Below, piece by piece: positions 42,820 through 55,616 of a stretch of DNA of 60,000 nt. The stretch comes from Owenia fusiformis. Taxonomy: Eukaryota > Annelida > Polychaeta > Sabellida > Oweniidae. Below the pieces are notes generated by a model. It was not told the origin of the DNA. It saw only the letters and a program-made list of their open reading frames with translations, and did no database searches. The stretch is taken from the NCBI GenBank assembly GCA_903813345.2, contig CAIIXF020000001.1, positions 25,039,915-25,099,914 on the forward strand, in the 5' to 3' direction. Positions within the stretch are counted from its first letter, which is position 1. The number at the start of each line of letters is the position of its first letter. Made by a program: the position numbers and the translations under genes.

Positions 42820-45800
42820 ATGGCGAATGAGGTTTGTAAAAAAATTTCGGAGCTTTTTCAAATTCTTCTGCAAATTGTGTTGTCTAAAGGCAATATACAC
42901 ACGATTTTAATTTCAGGATTTAAGGATGATTGTCAGATTATCTTTTTAAGAATTATTATCGAATGTTACAAGTATTTTTGTTACAGAAATGTCTTCGTGG
43001 CAAATCGAAAAAATGGAAAAATCAAAAAATCTAGGCATAGACAGGCTAGTGATAGTCTAGCCTAGATCAGCACGATAGCAGAGCTTAATAAATTGAGTAA
43101 TTATAAGTCTATCATTTCTCTGATTTGAACAATTTGAATGAACTTATCAAGTTATCAGATCATCGTCAGGTCCAAAGCCTCCAAAGAAGGCTTTGAGTGA
43201 AAGTTACAGCAGCCGTGGTATTCAATATTCAGGGGCGTCTGATCATATTTGAAAAGGGGGTGCATTTTCCCTGGTCATCATATATTAATAACCTGTGTTT
43301 GTCAATGGATGTGATGGATTCATTTTTAAAATTTTAGTCCGATACATCTACCACTAACATGTTCTTTCGCGAAAATACATTACAATTTAAAAAGTAGATT
43401 TCTCGGAACATATTTCTTTCGAATGATTTCTGGAAAAAATGGATGGATGTCGACTGTCAATTTATTTTAATTGAATGCTCCTCCGATGTTAGTTCAACAA
43501 GTTAAATCTAGTCTGGGCCTTATTTCTTATCTGACATATCTTGTGACTCGCCCTAGTTTTACCGTCCATGCCTATTTGGCCCTTGATGCAAAAGATTTAA
43601 TGGTGGCCTATTGCAGCGCATAGAATTTTATGCGCGTTTAAGTAATAACTGATTGTGAGGATTTGCTACCAATGAAAGCATAGCACGGAAGTTAAACCCA
43701 ATCACGGCAACAAGAACATTCAGATTAATAAATGAAAGCCGTGGTATTGGGTTTAACTTGTTGAACTACTCCGATGTGCTGGGAATATGATGAGCATATT
43801 GCCAGATAAAGTAAAACGAAAAACGTTCACAGAGAGACTACCAATTCAAATAACACCTCCCTATTTCCAAACGAAAATACTCGTTTACAAAATTACAAAA
43901 AACACGTTCACGAATTGATTATTTTATCGTTCATTGTTGATGGATACCAACAGCCTTTTTTCAACTTCAGTGGAGTGGAATATTTACGTCTTGAGCTTCC
44001 GGAAGTATCTCACATTCGTTAAGTAAGCCTATATTCACGAAATAATTAAAACATTATCCCTCTATGGTTGTAAAAATGAACAGGGTGAATGACAAACATT
44101 GCCAGACATTGAAAAAATTAGTGAAAACATTTCAAGTGCTATAAAGACGTCAATCCTTTCAAAAAAAGAATTTGAGCTATCTTGTACAATCTCTTTTAAT
44201 ATACCAATTCCCTATGATTAGAAAAAAAGAATGGAGGGGGTAGCCAATTTCTGCTTGAAAATTCAACAAAATTGCAATATTTATTTTTTTCACGAGGAGG
44301 TTTACAAATAAATTGCTAGGTGCACGGTGTGGTGAAATCTGTATAGGTGAAATCTAGGCATTTTATGATTTTTTCTTAAACGAATACACGACTAAAGTGG
44401 AATTTTAAATGTTTGGAATCTAAAAAATAAGCATTCAAGTACCATATTGAAACAGAATATGTAAAAATAGAAACATTTATACATGTCCTAACTTTTGTAT
44501 ATTTTAGTTTGTTTTGTAGTTTAGCTATCATATCTGTTAACATGGCTGAAACTCCCTAAATTACAAAAGGCCACAGCTTTACTGCACATTATAAATAACT
44601 ATCTGAAATATACAAAAGTTAGGACTTGTACGAATGTTTCCATTTTTCATATGCTGTTGCAATATAGTCATTTGATTGCTTTTTTAAATTCAAAGTAGTT
44701 CCAAACATTTAAACTTTTACTGTAAGGTGTGTGATCTAGTGTTGTCGCGATGTGCCATAATCGTACATCGATGCACTGGCAATTTTCAGCACATCGCGAT
44801 GTACATCGAGAAAAAGTCTGAGAAAAGTGCACTGAAATTCCGAATGCTAATGCACTAAAATACCGAACAGAACAAATTGATAAGAGTACGCTGGTACATC
44901 CGGGAACTTCTAGTAACAGTGAAATGAAAGCAAAGTAATTTTTTTAGATTTATGGTTCATTTCAACTAGCTAAAACAGTTTTAAAGCGAAAGAATATCAG
45001 AAAACATTGGAAAATGAAATAAGACACAAGAAAGGTAAGCGATTTGCGTCAAAAAAAGATAAGAAAAGATGATTTTTGGCAAATTAATTTTTTTTAAAAC
45101 ATCAATGTTTTGTTTCAGACATCGATGCATTGCCAGAATTAGCTTTGGCGATGTATATCGCGATGTATCGATTAATCGCGACAACACTAAAAAACATGGT
45201 CCTTTATGTAATGTTGACTGATTGGCTACAATTTCATAAAAAAAATATTTATATATATTGTTTTTTGTTCCTTTCTACCAATTCTTGAGAATGAAATAAA
45301 ATGTCTTTCCGAACCTTGTTGGAACAAAATAGCATATACAACATTTTTATAGACCTCTCAATATTATAGTTTTACAAAGGAAATTTTGGTTGATTTAACA
45401 AAAAGTAAGCAAAAACTAAAAACAAAACCCCCAAAATAGATAAAAATTAGATAAATCTTTTATTTCATTAAAAAGATACTTTTTTAAAATCAACCAAACT
45501 TTCCTTTGTACAATTGCAATATTGAGAGACCTAAACATGTTGTGTTTATGTCGTTTTGTTCCAATGATGTTCAGATAGATGTTTCATTTTATTCCGAACA
45601 TATGATACCAAGAACGAAAAGAGTGTCTGATGTGTTTTCTAAAACAATATAGAGAAAAGAATATATGTAAAATTCAAATTATAATGCTACCATCCAAAAG
45701 ATGACCATTAAATTGACGATGTGTAAAATTTTCAGAATGTTTTGATGACTGGTCTAAGAGGAACGTGTGTTCAAAAAGTTCACCATATCGATACCACTCC

Positions 45801-48800
45801 TTTCTTAAATTAGAGAATTTTTTATCTTTGATTCCTAGGTACCCTCTATATCTGATTAGCTACTTTAGATTCAAATTTTCATCAATCAGAGCTAGTATCT
45901 GAGTTATAAAAAAGAATACTCTAAAAACAGACCACCTTTATAAATAATCTGAGGATCATGCTATGAAATATGAGTGAAGAGAAATCAAAGTGATTGAATG
46001 ATTATTAGATATATTACATAGAAATACACAATGGCGATATATTCACTTCAAATTGTAAATGTTTCTTGCAGTTTTCTCCTGATTCTCATTTATAGCACAG
46101 AACATCACATAATTTGGTACACCAATACAGACAATATTTTGATTAGAATGTTATTGTTTATTTCCAGATGTTTCTGTTGACAGTGCTTAGCTGTATCCTA
46201 TTTCAACAAGTCACGTTTGGATTCTATGTACCAGGAGTCGCCCCTGTGGAATTTAAGCAAGATGATCCTGTAGAAGTCAAGGTCTGAGATCAAGTTGCTC
46301 AATCTCCATCTAATAATTCCTAATTGTTTATATAGATGCTAATTAATCTGTTAATGAATTATGATTGATAAATACGATAGGTCAATTGGGTTTATTAATT
46401 ATAATTGAGAGGAAATGAAAAATATTCTGCAGGTGTTTTACTATCCCAACAAATGAAATTCAGGAGGATATGAAAATGGCTCCATCCATACATCTGTCCA
46501 TCTGCACGTACCTCTGTCTGAGCAAATATTATTTATGTATATGCCCCATGTGAGCACAAGTTCTGCTTGAAAAATTATTTTAAAAATGGCCACCAGTTTC
46601 AAAATAGCCATCATTTTAGTGTCAATTTTACAGTATTTTAATTACAAAATATAAAAGTGTAATATTTATATGTTCTAAATGTATAAAATTATGAAGGATA
46701 TTGATTAAGTTAAAAAACAACACCTGAAAAATGTTGGCTGTTAAATCCTATTTTACAATTTTTGCTCAAACTGGAAAAGTAGCGGAATGGTTTTGTTTAT
46801 ATTTGATATGTGGATACTCATAATCATAGAGAATTGCGGCCATTTTAATATGTGTCATTTTATGTATTGCTATAACTGGAAAACTAGTACTAGCCATTTT
46901 GGAAATATGTCATAATGTGAATACTAAGAAGCATATTATATGTACACTGTCTAATGACAATTTGGCTAATAGACAGCCATTTTCAAAAATGGCAGCCATG
47001 GCTCTTCAATGGAAATTGCTATGTCTTGGCATTGTTGTTACCTAGTTTAATTACAATGTTAGTTATGATCTTACTTTAATTTCAGGCTGTGAAACTGACA
47101 AGCATAAAGACACAATTACCTTATGAATACTATGACTTGCCATTTTGTAAACCAAAGGGTGGAGTGGTCTACAAGGCTGAAAATCTAGGTAGAGACAAAT
47201 GTCCTAGATGCTTATTCTTGAATTTAGCAGACATAGAAATAAATTTTAAATTGCTAATCATTTCAAGTTAATTAGAATCTTGAAAGTATCTACACCAATT
47301 TTTGTATAAATTGTATAAAACAAAGTCGTGAGATCAAAAATATTTTTAAAAACACTTGATTGTGAACTAGCAGATAGTTTTCTTCTATACATGCATAAAA
47401 TGTTTACTTGTACACTGTATATCAGAATTATATTCAAAATTAGTTTTTGATTTCCTTTGTTTCAGTGGGGAGGAGAACTTCCCAAAATAAATTCTCAGTT
47501 TTAGAATTGTTTTGTTGACACATATCCATCCATCTCCTTTCCTGTAATAATATAGAAAATGCATCCTATTTAATTGAATTTTCAACATTTACATGTTCAT
47601 TTTTGCAGGAGAGGTGCTACGTGGAGATAGAATAGTTAACACTCCATATGAGGTAAAAATAGTTATTGATTTGATGAGCATGACTCGCTGAATGACTGAA
47701 GTAACACATTTCAGAAGTTTCTGATTTCAAAAATCAATATGTTATAAAATTGAATGAACTAAGTCATTATCAAAACAATTTTTGAATTTTTCTCCATTTG
47801 AACAATGAGAACTATTTATTGTTAAATCCATTATTTTGCAGCAGGATTTGATAGATTGAGTTATTTCAAACACTCAGTGTCATATATATATAGTTTATGC
47901 ATAATCAATTTATCAACTAGGTATTGCTTTATCTGTTCATAATACATATTTATTCACTAATGTCCGTCCAAAGTTTCTAATTCACTTGTCATAGCCATTT
48001 CCCAAGCTCTTTGTTTTTGAGAAATTGGTGATTTTGTTCATATATCAGATACCATGCTATGTAGATGTCTGACAGCTTTTTATTGGAATTTCTCAATTCA
48101 TTTAAAAAGCTGCATCTTCATGAAGAATGTAAAAAACCACAGCCTCATGAATAACACATTTTGACATAACTCATGAAATTTAGACAAAAAGTAGGATTTC
48201 TTTCTGTACTAAGTTAATCAGTAACAATTATTTATGTGAGCAGATTACCTCCGGGTCAATTTTATATGTCAATAGAAGTTTTTTCACAAAAGTGTTATTT
48301 TTATATGCTTCAGGTTAAAATGGCTACCAACACAGGATGTACTGTTCTCTGCAATCAGCCTAATACTCCTGTTGAGTTGGATGAGAAACAGTCCAAGGTT
48401 TTGAGTGAACGCATCAGTCAGGGATACTATGTCCATCTGTAAGTTTTGAGTTAGTTTATGTGTGTTTGTGTCTCTTTTGATTTTTCTGACTAGTCTGCCA
48501 AGTACATTTTTAGTATTATTGGTTACATATATTGGTTCTTTAAATCTTTTAAAACTTTCCCACCTCAATTATTCGCTTTAAAAAAATAAGAGAATATGTC
48601 TTCTCCATGTGACTCTTTTAAGTACAGGAGAGATCAGTTATATTATACAATGGATAGATTCTGAATATTCATCCTCCAGGAAAAAACATTACCCAATACC
48701 TAACTCTCCCATTCCCTTGTTTGATTTGCAAACTCGCAATCTCCCAGCTTAATGTACATGTTTATATCTCAGGATTGTTGATAATCTGCCATGTGCCACT

Positions 48801-51800
48801 AAGTTTGAGATGTTGGATACAAAGGAGACACAGTATGAGCATGGCTATAAGATTGGCTTCCAGAGGGAGGGCAAGACTTACCTGAATAATCACTTAAAGA
48901 TCATCTTGATGTACCATACAGAGGATGAAGGGTAAGTTCAATGACTCTTATCTTCAACTACAGGATTCAACTCAACCCAAAGGCCTCAACCAAGTTGGCT
49001 CGTTGGGTCCCTTAATTAATCCTTAATTAAGAACAAGAAATACATAACAAAAGTTTTATAAAGATCAAAATATTGAGCACGTGAATTGTTCAAATAATTA
49101 AACAAATAAGACAACGAAAATGAAGTGTACTAACTATATTTAGACTTAAAATAAGACAAACATAGATTTCAAATTGGGTCATTGTTAAGTTATTTCACTT
49201 ATATGTGGTGATGTATTGTTACATCGACCATTTTTTGTGACAGGTGTTCGGCATCATTAACAAATGGCTACTCAACCGGGTCTCATAAACATTATTTAAT
49301 TTTTTATCAGGTATTTCAATGTTCCCTCTTCTAGCAAAACATACAGAGTAGTGGGATTTGAGGTTGAGCCCCGCAGTATCAGTACAGCGTCTCTGGGGGC
49401 CAAGGAAGATGGCAAATGTAACATTGACCCCGCCAAAAATGAGCCACAGGAAATTGTGGCAACAGGTAGGTGTCCAAGCATGTAGATAAAAATGTACACC
49501 ATAGAGTTGCTGGTAGAGATAGTTATTGAATACAAACATTGACATTAGAGTTGCTGGTAGGGATAGGTATTGAATACAAACATTGACATTAGAGTTGCTG
49601 GTAGGGGTAGGTATTGAATACAAACATTGACATTAGAGTTACTGGTAGTAGAAAGTATTGAATACGAAACATTGACAGTAGAGTTACTGGTAGTAGGTAT
49701 TGAATACAAACATTGACATTAGAGTTGCTGGTAGGGGTAGGTATTGAATACAAACATTGACATTAGAGTTGCTGGTAGTGATAGTTATTGAATACAAACA
49801 TTGACATTAGAGTTGCTGGTAGTAGAAAGTATTGAATACGAAACATTGACATTAGAGTTACTGGTAGGGGTAGGTATTGAATACAAACATTGACATTAGA
49901 GTTGCTGGTAGTGATAGTTATTAAATACAAACATTGACATTAGAGTTGCTGGTAGTAGAAAGTATTGAATACGAAACATTGACATTAGAGTTGCTGGCAA
50001 GGGTAGGTATTGAATACAAACATTGACATTAGAGTTGCTGGCAGGGGTAGGTATTGAATACAAACATTGACATTAGAGTTGCTGTCAGTAGAAAGTATTG
50101 AATACAAACATTGACATTAGAGTTACTGGTAGTAGGTAGTGGTGTCAATAAACCGCCTGAGCATTAACCGGTTAACCGGGGGTTTTTACCGGTTAAAGTC
50201 GGTTAACCGGCGGGAAATTTGAACTGATAATTTCAAATGAAATCTTCATCTTCGATCTTGAAAGTTGAAAAAAATTGGAAAAAAGATATATCGGCGTTTA
50301 TTTTTACGTTCGTCAAGCTTTACTCTATTCTATGTAAGTAAGCGCGGGAAAGCAATGTGGCAGGGATTAAAGTTGCTGATTGGATATTTGTAAGGAATTA
50401 TCGGACCTATCACATGTATGAGTAGCTCACATGAAACTGACGCTTGAAAAACAAACAGATTAAAATGCGAAGTAAGCGCGGGAAAGCAATGTGGCAGGGA
50501 TTAAAGTTGCTGATTGGATGTTTGTAAGGATGAGACTAATGACATGTATGAGTAGCTTACGTGAAACTGACACCATAAAACCAAACGCATTAGCATGCAA
50601 AATAAGCGCGGGAAATAAGAGAATTATACACGGTCAACTAACTGCCCATAAAAACACAGACCGGTCAAGGCATTATCGGCGGTTAACCGGTTAACCGGTT
50701 AATACTTGACACCTCTAGTAGTAGGTATTGAATACAAACATTGACATTAGAGTTGCTTGTAGTGATAGGTATTGAATACAAACATTTACATTAGAGTTGC
50801 TTGTAGTGGTAGATATTGAATACAAATGTGTATATCATTACCTATTATTAATTCCCAGGCAAGAACTCTTTGCTGTTTACATATGAGGTGCAATGGAGGG
50901 CCAGTGATATAGTATGGGCTTCAAGATGGGACACATACCTTGCCATGAGTGATGTGCAGATACATTGGTTCAGCATTGTCAACTCTGTTGTAGTTGTCTT
51001 CTTCCTGGCTGGTGAGTAGTAGGAGTCGTGTTAAGAGGGAGGATAAGTTGTCTGATCAGACAAAGGGGGATATGTTGTCTGATCAAATAATCAGAGGGAG
51101 ATAAGTTGTCTGATCAAATAATCAAAGAAAGATCAGACAATTGGAGGAAGTGATAGGCCTACTCCTTGAAACATTTTTTGAGAGATGTGTGTTATGAATA
51201 CGATACTATAAACCAAGAAGTATATTAGATATTTCATTGACTGATCATTTCACTTTACAAGTCAAGATTTATTTCTGAGCTTTATCATATTATAGTATGA
51301 ATTTGTTTAAGTCCTCCATGTTTTTTTTTAATTTTTTAGATTTTTGTTTTATTCATTCAAATAATTATTATCAATATGTTGTAGGTATTCTGACAATGAT
51401 CATTGTACGTACATTGAGAAGAGACATTGCCAAGTACAACAGAGATGATGACCTTGTAAGTGTTAAACATGTATCTAAGGTATCAAATCAACATCTACAC
51501 TCAAAGTTATTGAGCCTTAAAAATAGTTGTCCTATTCTAAACACCTTTCATACTTTTCTTTTCTGCAGATTTTCCTCGAGTCCAAAGTTTGTCAAAATGT
51601 GCCATTTAAACATGATTTTTCTCATTTCCAATTTGTGCAAGCATATTTTTAAAATCTCTAGTTGCTGCAATGCCCATTTCTTTAGGCTTAGATTCCTGAT
51701 TTACCTTAACTTGTAATACTGAGTGACTTGTGAACATCATGTACCACTTAACTACATTTATTCAATTTTCTTGTTGGAGGATGAAACCATTGAAGAATCT

Positions 51801-54800
51801 GGCTGGAAGCTGGTACATGGAGATGTCTTCAGGCCCCCAAAGAACAACAGAATTTTTGCAGCCCTCACTGGCGCAGGTCTTCAGGTGTTCTGTATGTGCT
51901 TTATAACTGTAGGTAAGATCACTGGCACACTTTTGTACAGTTGCCTTTTTTATTCTTTATATGGCAAACACCATAACTTTTTCTGAAGTTAATCGTATGA
52001 AGATTTTATTTATTGTTACATGCATTAGCCATATAATGGTAGTTGAAGACCTTTCTTTTTCACAGCAATTTAGAATTTTGCTTTGCATGATTTTGACTTT
52101 TGACTCCAAAAGAGGGCTTCATCCACAATGTTTCAATAAGAATGATTCTTTAATCTAGTCTTTGTGATCAAAATTAGTAGTTTAAAATAGTATACTTGAA
52201 GTTTAACAGTATAATGTCTATTCCAGTGCTTGCCATGCTTGGTATGCTGTCCCCTGCATCCAGAGGAGCTCTAATCACAGCTGGATGCTTTCTCTACATG
52301 TTCATGGGGTATGTTAATCAGTGATATATATTCAGTGACTATCTTCATCCAAAAAAAACGTTCATCATAGTAAAAAAAATGAATGAAGGTGTTGAGTACA
52401 ATATTTCACAGTGCTGAAACCAAGAATTTATTTAGAGATCCTGAATTCATTTTTATTTAAAAATATTAAATTCAAAAATTTTAAAAATTAAATAAAAATA
52501 TTCATTTCTATTTTTAAACATGTAAACTTTGTTCCTGATACATTTGGATCTAAAATGGTAGCAATGCTTCAGTAATTTCATGATTTTCCCAAATAAGCGA
52601 ACAATGATAATATACAAAGTAGATATGTTTTTTGCCTGTTTTCAGCCGATGGTCTCGTATTTTCATATTCATTTACATTTACGCATTTTGTGTCTTGTAA
52701 TACAGGCTTGTTGCTGGTTATTATTCTGCTAGACTTTATAAAACAATGAAAGGACACCAGTGGAAGAGTGCTGCTGTCACTGTAAGTCAATATTGCAAAT
52801 TTCATTAAATAAATAATCAAATAAATTTTGGAAATGAGAGACAGGTTGAATAAAGAAAATACAAAATGGTTTGCTTCAAACCATAACATGTCGGTTTTCT
52901 CAGAGTTTCATTTTCCCCACTTAGACTATTAAAAGAACATCAAGCATTATAATTCTATAACCATACCACACTACATATATCACATTCTGTCTCATGATAC
53001 AATATTTCAAGGGAAAATAACTGAACAATTTAAACCATATAACTTCAGTAGAGATACAAGGAAAGCTTCAATTCAGTTGTATGACTACATTTGCATTAAG
53101 AACCATAATCTTTTTTATTTATTTTCAGACCACTGTGTTGTTCCCGTCTGTTGTATTTGGTATTGCACTTTTCCTCAACTTCTTCATATGGGGCAAAAGG
53201 TCATCTGGAGCTGTAAGTACATAATAATATATTTTAATTTTTTGAAATTTATTCAAGAATTTTTGAAATGTTGCTTAATCTGTTAATGATTTTGACTTAA
53301 CCATGAACTGTACTTTGTGACAAATGTAATTTACTTATTTCCACTATGCCAAAATTGTAACATTTCATAATTTGTGATTTTATGAATTTGTTTCCAGGTT
53401 CCATTTACAACGATGATAGCTCTATTAGCTATGTGGTTTGGTATCTCTCTGCCACTTATGTTCTTAGGTTACTACTTTGGCTACAGGAAACAGGTGAGTT
53501 TTGTGCTTCTAGAAGAAGTCTTGTTAAATGTGTCTCGTCCCAGCTATTTCTAGTCCCTATTTAGTATTTACTTTCTTATTTCCCCTTGAGTTAAAGTAGG
53601 GAAAGAAGATATTTTTCTTGCATGTTTACTTAGACCTTTCCCACTATCCTAAGGGGTAGAGAGAGAAAGTGATATTGGTATGTAAGACTACAAGAGTAAA
53701 ATCTAAATATTCAATCCAATTAGACTAATTTCATTAGTTAAGCAGATAGTTGAATTCCTTAAATTTCAGTCTGCATAAATCAGTATAGCTTTATAAGTAC
53801 TTTTGTATTGCATATTTGAATATCTTGTTCCAGCCTTATGAACATCCAGTGCGTACTAACCAAATTCCAAGGCAGGTACCTGAGCAGCCCTGGTATATGA
53901 ACCCTATCTTAGCGTAAGTTATATTCAAATTACTTGAATTCAGGTCCACATAGATGTGTTTCATGCCTATTTACTAGGGGTGAGACGAGTGGAAAAATCC
54001 GATTCGAGTCGAATCCGATTCGAGTCAGAAAATGACGATTCGAGTTTCGAATCCGTTTCGAGTCAGATAAAGTGCGAACAACATCGCTTTTGACCGTTCA
54101 TATTTTTAATGCGTCAATGGTGGAAAGCCAGAAATATAAACAAACAGAATTCGTCGTAAGTTTATTCTGATTTTATTACATTTATTCTTTCATTTATGTG
54201 TACATACAATATAATAATTTAATACAAGCATATCCAAGTCATTGAAACTTATATATTCAACGCAATATCGAGTAAAAACATGCATATTGACAGTATTTTT
54301 CTGAATTTTTTTATTTTTTCGAATTTTTTTCTCAACTCGAAATTGATTCGATTCATCAACTTCGACTCGATTCGACTCGACTCGAAGCCCCAAACCCGCG
54401 AGTCCTCGACTCATCGGGTTGTCGTCTCACCCCTACTATTTACTGATGGCCTTACTAAGTGCTATATTGCAAATTTAATTTAGCCTCGGCTTATTTTAGT
54501 TCCTAGCCATACCCCTGAATAACTAAATTATATTCAAATTATGCACAATTTTTGTTTTTCTCATTTCAGAACTCTGATGGCTGGTATCCTTCCATTCGGA
54601 GCTATGTTTATAGAGTTGTTCTTCATCTTCACTGCAATGTGGGAAAACCAGTTCTACTACATGTTCGGCTTCCTATTCCTTGTCTTTATCATTCTCATCA
54701 TCTCATGTTCTCAAATCTCGATCGTCATGGTATATTTCCAGCTGTGTGGTGAGGTAAGTCTCCATTAGGGGTCATCCCAAAAGTTTCACATTTAATTTTA

Positions 54801-55616
54801 CTGTTAAAAAAAACATCGCTTTGTGAACAACCAATTTGAAGTTGGTCAATTTGTGTCATACAAAATGTCAAGTTTGATTTATACATAGCAATACATGTTT
54901 AAAGGATATTGCAATGTAAGTAATACTTATTAAACACCCTGTGTTTATGTAATGCATTTGTTCTACTTTATATTACATGTTTGTTTTTCCATGTTGCAGG
55001 ACTATCACTGGTGGTGGAGGTCATTCATTGTATCTGGTGGATCTGCAGTATATGTCTTTGCTTACTCTATTTTTTACTTCATCACAAAGGTAAGCTATAA
55101 AAATATTGTAAAACTAATTCAAAGCATGGTTGAAATTAGATTTTGATTGATGTTCTAAATTTCCCCAGTATTTTATCCAAAATTCTTTACTGGAATTGAA
55201 AATTGTTTATAAAAATATTTTACTTGTATAGATGGCATAACCATTGAGATTCCTCAGGAACTGCATAATATTATATGTGATACATGTCATACTTCCAAAT
55301 GTCAATTCTTCGTTTGTTTAAGTTGGAGATTACAGAATTCATTCCCATTAAATATTTTGCTTGTATAGATGACATAACCATGCATATTCCTCAAGAAAAT
55401 GTATAATATTATATGTGAAACATGTCCTTCTATTTCCAAATGTGAATTCTTCTTTGTTTGTTTCAGTTGGAGATTACAGAATTTATTCCCACCCTTCTCT
55501 ACTTTGGTTATACAATAATTATGGTGTTAACATTCTGGATCCTGACAGGAACCATAGGATTCTATGCCTCATATTTCTTCATAAGGAAAATATATGGAGC
55601 TATTAAAATAGATTAA
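42820..55616 (+). CDS. TM9SF4: Transmembrane 9 superfamily member 4 (nonaspanin), complete, 18 coding exons
   Basis: Exons: 42820-42831, 46168-46281, 47086-47188, 47609-47652, 48314-48438, 48773-48931, 49311-49465, 50859-51011, 51385-51455, 51780-51912, 52227-52308, 52706-52781, 53129-53212, 53398-53493, 53834-53913, 54570-54753, 55000-55089, 55467-55616. The total is 1911 nt (636 residues plus TAA), every junction is GT/AG, and the frame is open throughout. The signal peptide ([18 protein letters not shown]) precedes [11 protein letters not shown]. The ectodomain has [37 protein letters not shown] and [20 protein letters not shown]. Nine membrane spans follow, with [45 protein letters not shown] and [20 protein letters not shown]. 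The tail KIYGAIKID ends in the KxD/E Golgi-retention signal of the family. TM9SF4 acts in Golgi/endosome sorting and cell adhesion. Exon 1 (four codons) is inferred from an acceptor placed right before the second ATG, and matches the vertebrate MATAMD... start. Confidence 0.95.
43100..44392. other. TM9SF4 intron 1, left part
   Basis: No gene. A small inverted repeat (agttaaacccaat-cacggc / gccgtggtattgggtttaac) spans about 43690-43760. Confidence 0.5.
44393..44720. mobile_element. Fold-back MITE, family B copy 2 (diverged)
   Basis: Inverted ends aaatgtttgg / ccaaacattt and arms ctaacttttgtatatttt / aaatatacaaaagttagg surround the taacatggctgaaactc loop shared with 38254-38643. Confidence 0.65.
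44737..45189. mobile_element. hAT-type MITE, TAGTGTTGTCGCGA ends
   Basis: The left TAGTGTTGTCGCGATG and right TCGCGACAACACTA are inverse. Subterminal gcgatgtacatcgatgcattg words are also inverted. No 8-bp target duplication is recognisable now, so it may be old. hAT assignment is by terminus style. Confidence 0.65.
45317..45565. repeat. Fold-back repeat in TM9SF4 intron 1
   Basis: The arms 45317-45395 and 45488-45565 are inverse (gttggaacaaaa, tatagacctctcaatatt / aatattgagagacctaa, caaaggaaattttggttgat). The right arm resembles 3640-3735, so the family is dispersed. Confidence 0.65.
49503..50826. repeat. TM9SF4: Minisatellite, about 44-bp unit, in TM9SF4 intron 7, split by a hAT MITE
   Basis: The unit 'tattgaatacaaacattgac' plus 'attagagttgctggtag' plus variable ggg/tga/aaa spacers is repeated about 13-14 times over 49503-50128 and twice more at 50726-50826. 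The two blocks were one array before the hAT insertion. Units differ mainly in the linker after ggtag. Confidence 0.9.
50137..50717. mobile_element. hAT-type MITE (581 bp) with perfect 8-bp target duplication
   Basis: It starts TAGTGGTGTCAA and ends TTGACACCTCTA. GTAGTAGG duplicates at 50129-36 and 50718-25. Subterminal ggttaaccgg repeats are present at both ends. A ggcagggattaaagttgctg block is duplicated inside (about 50360 and 50490). Confidence 0.9.
53975..54435. mobile_element. hAT-type MITE (461 bp) with perfect 8-bp target duplication
   Basis: It starts TAGGGGTGAGACGA and ends TCGTCTCACCCCTA, exact inverses. CTATTTAC duplicates at 53967-74 and 54436-43. The subterminal regions are rich in gattcgagtc / gactcgattc. 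In TM9SF4 intron 15. Confidence 0.93.
55213..55349 (+). pseudogene. TM9SF4: Tandem duplicate of the TM9SF4 last-intron end and exon-18 head
   Basis: 55213-55349 and 55350-55491 are about 137-142-bp direct repeats (atattttRcttgtatagatg, cataatattatatgtga, ccaaatgt, tttgttt.agttggagatta). The first copy carries a decoy acceptor (tttgtttaag, 55322) followed by LEITEFIPI and then a stop after 27 codons. The true acceptor is tttgtttcag at 55466. Confidence 0.85.

Noticed and set aside
42724-43065. 113-codon frame containing [13 protein letters not shown] as an independent protein
   Set aside because: The MANE start is better read as TM9SF4 exon 1 with a donor right after GAG. The rest is intron translation.
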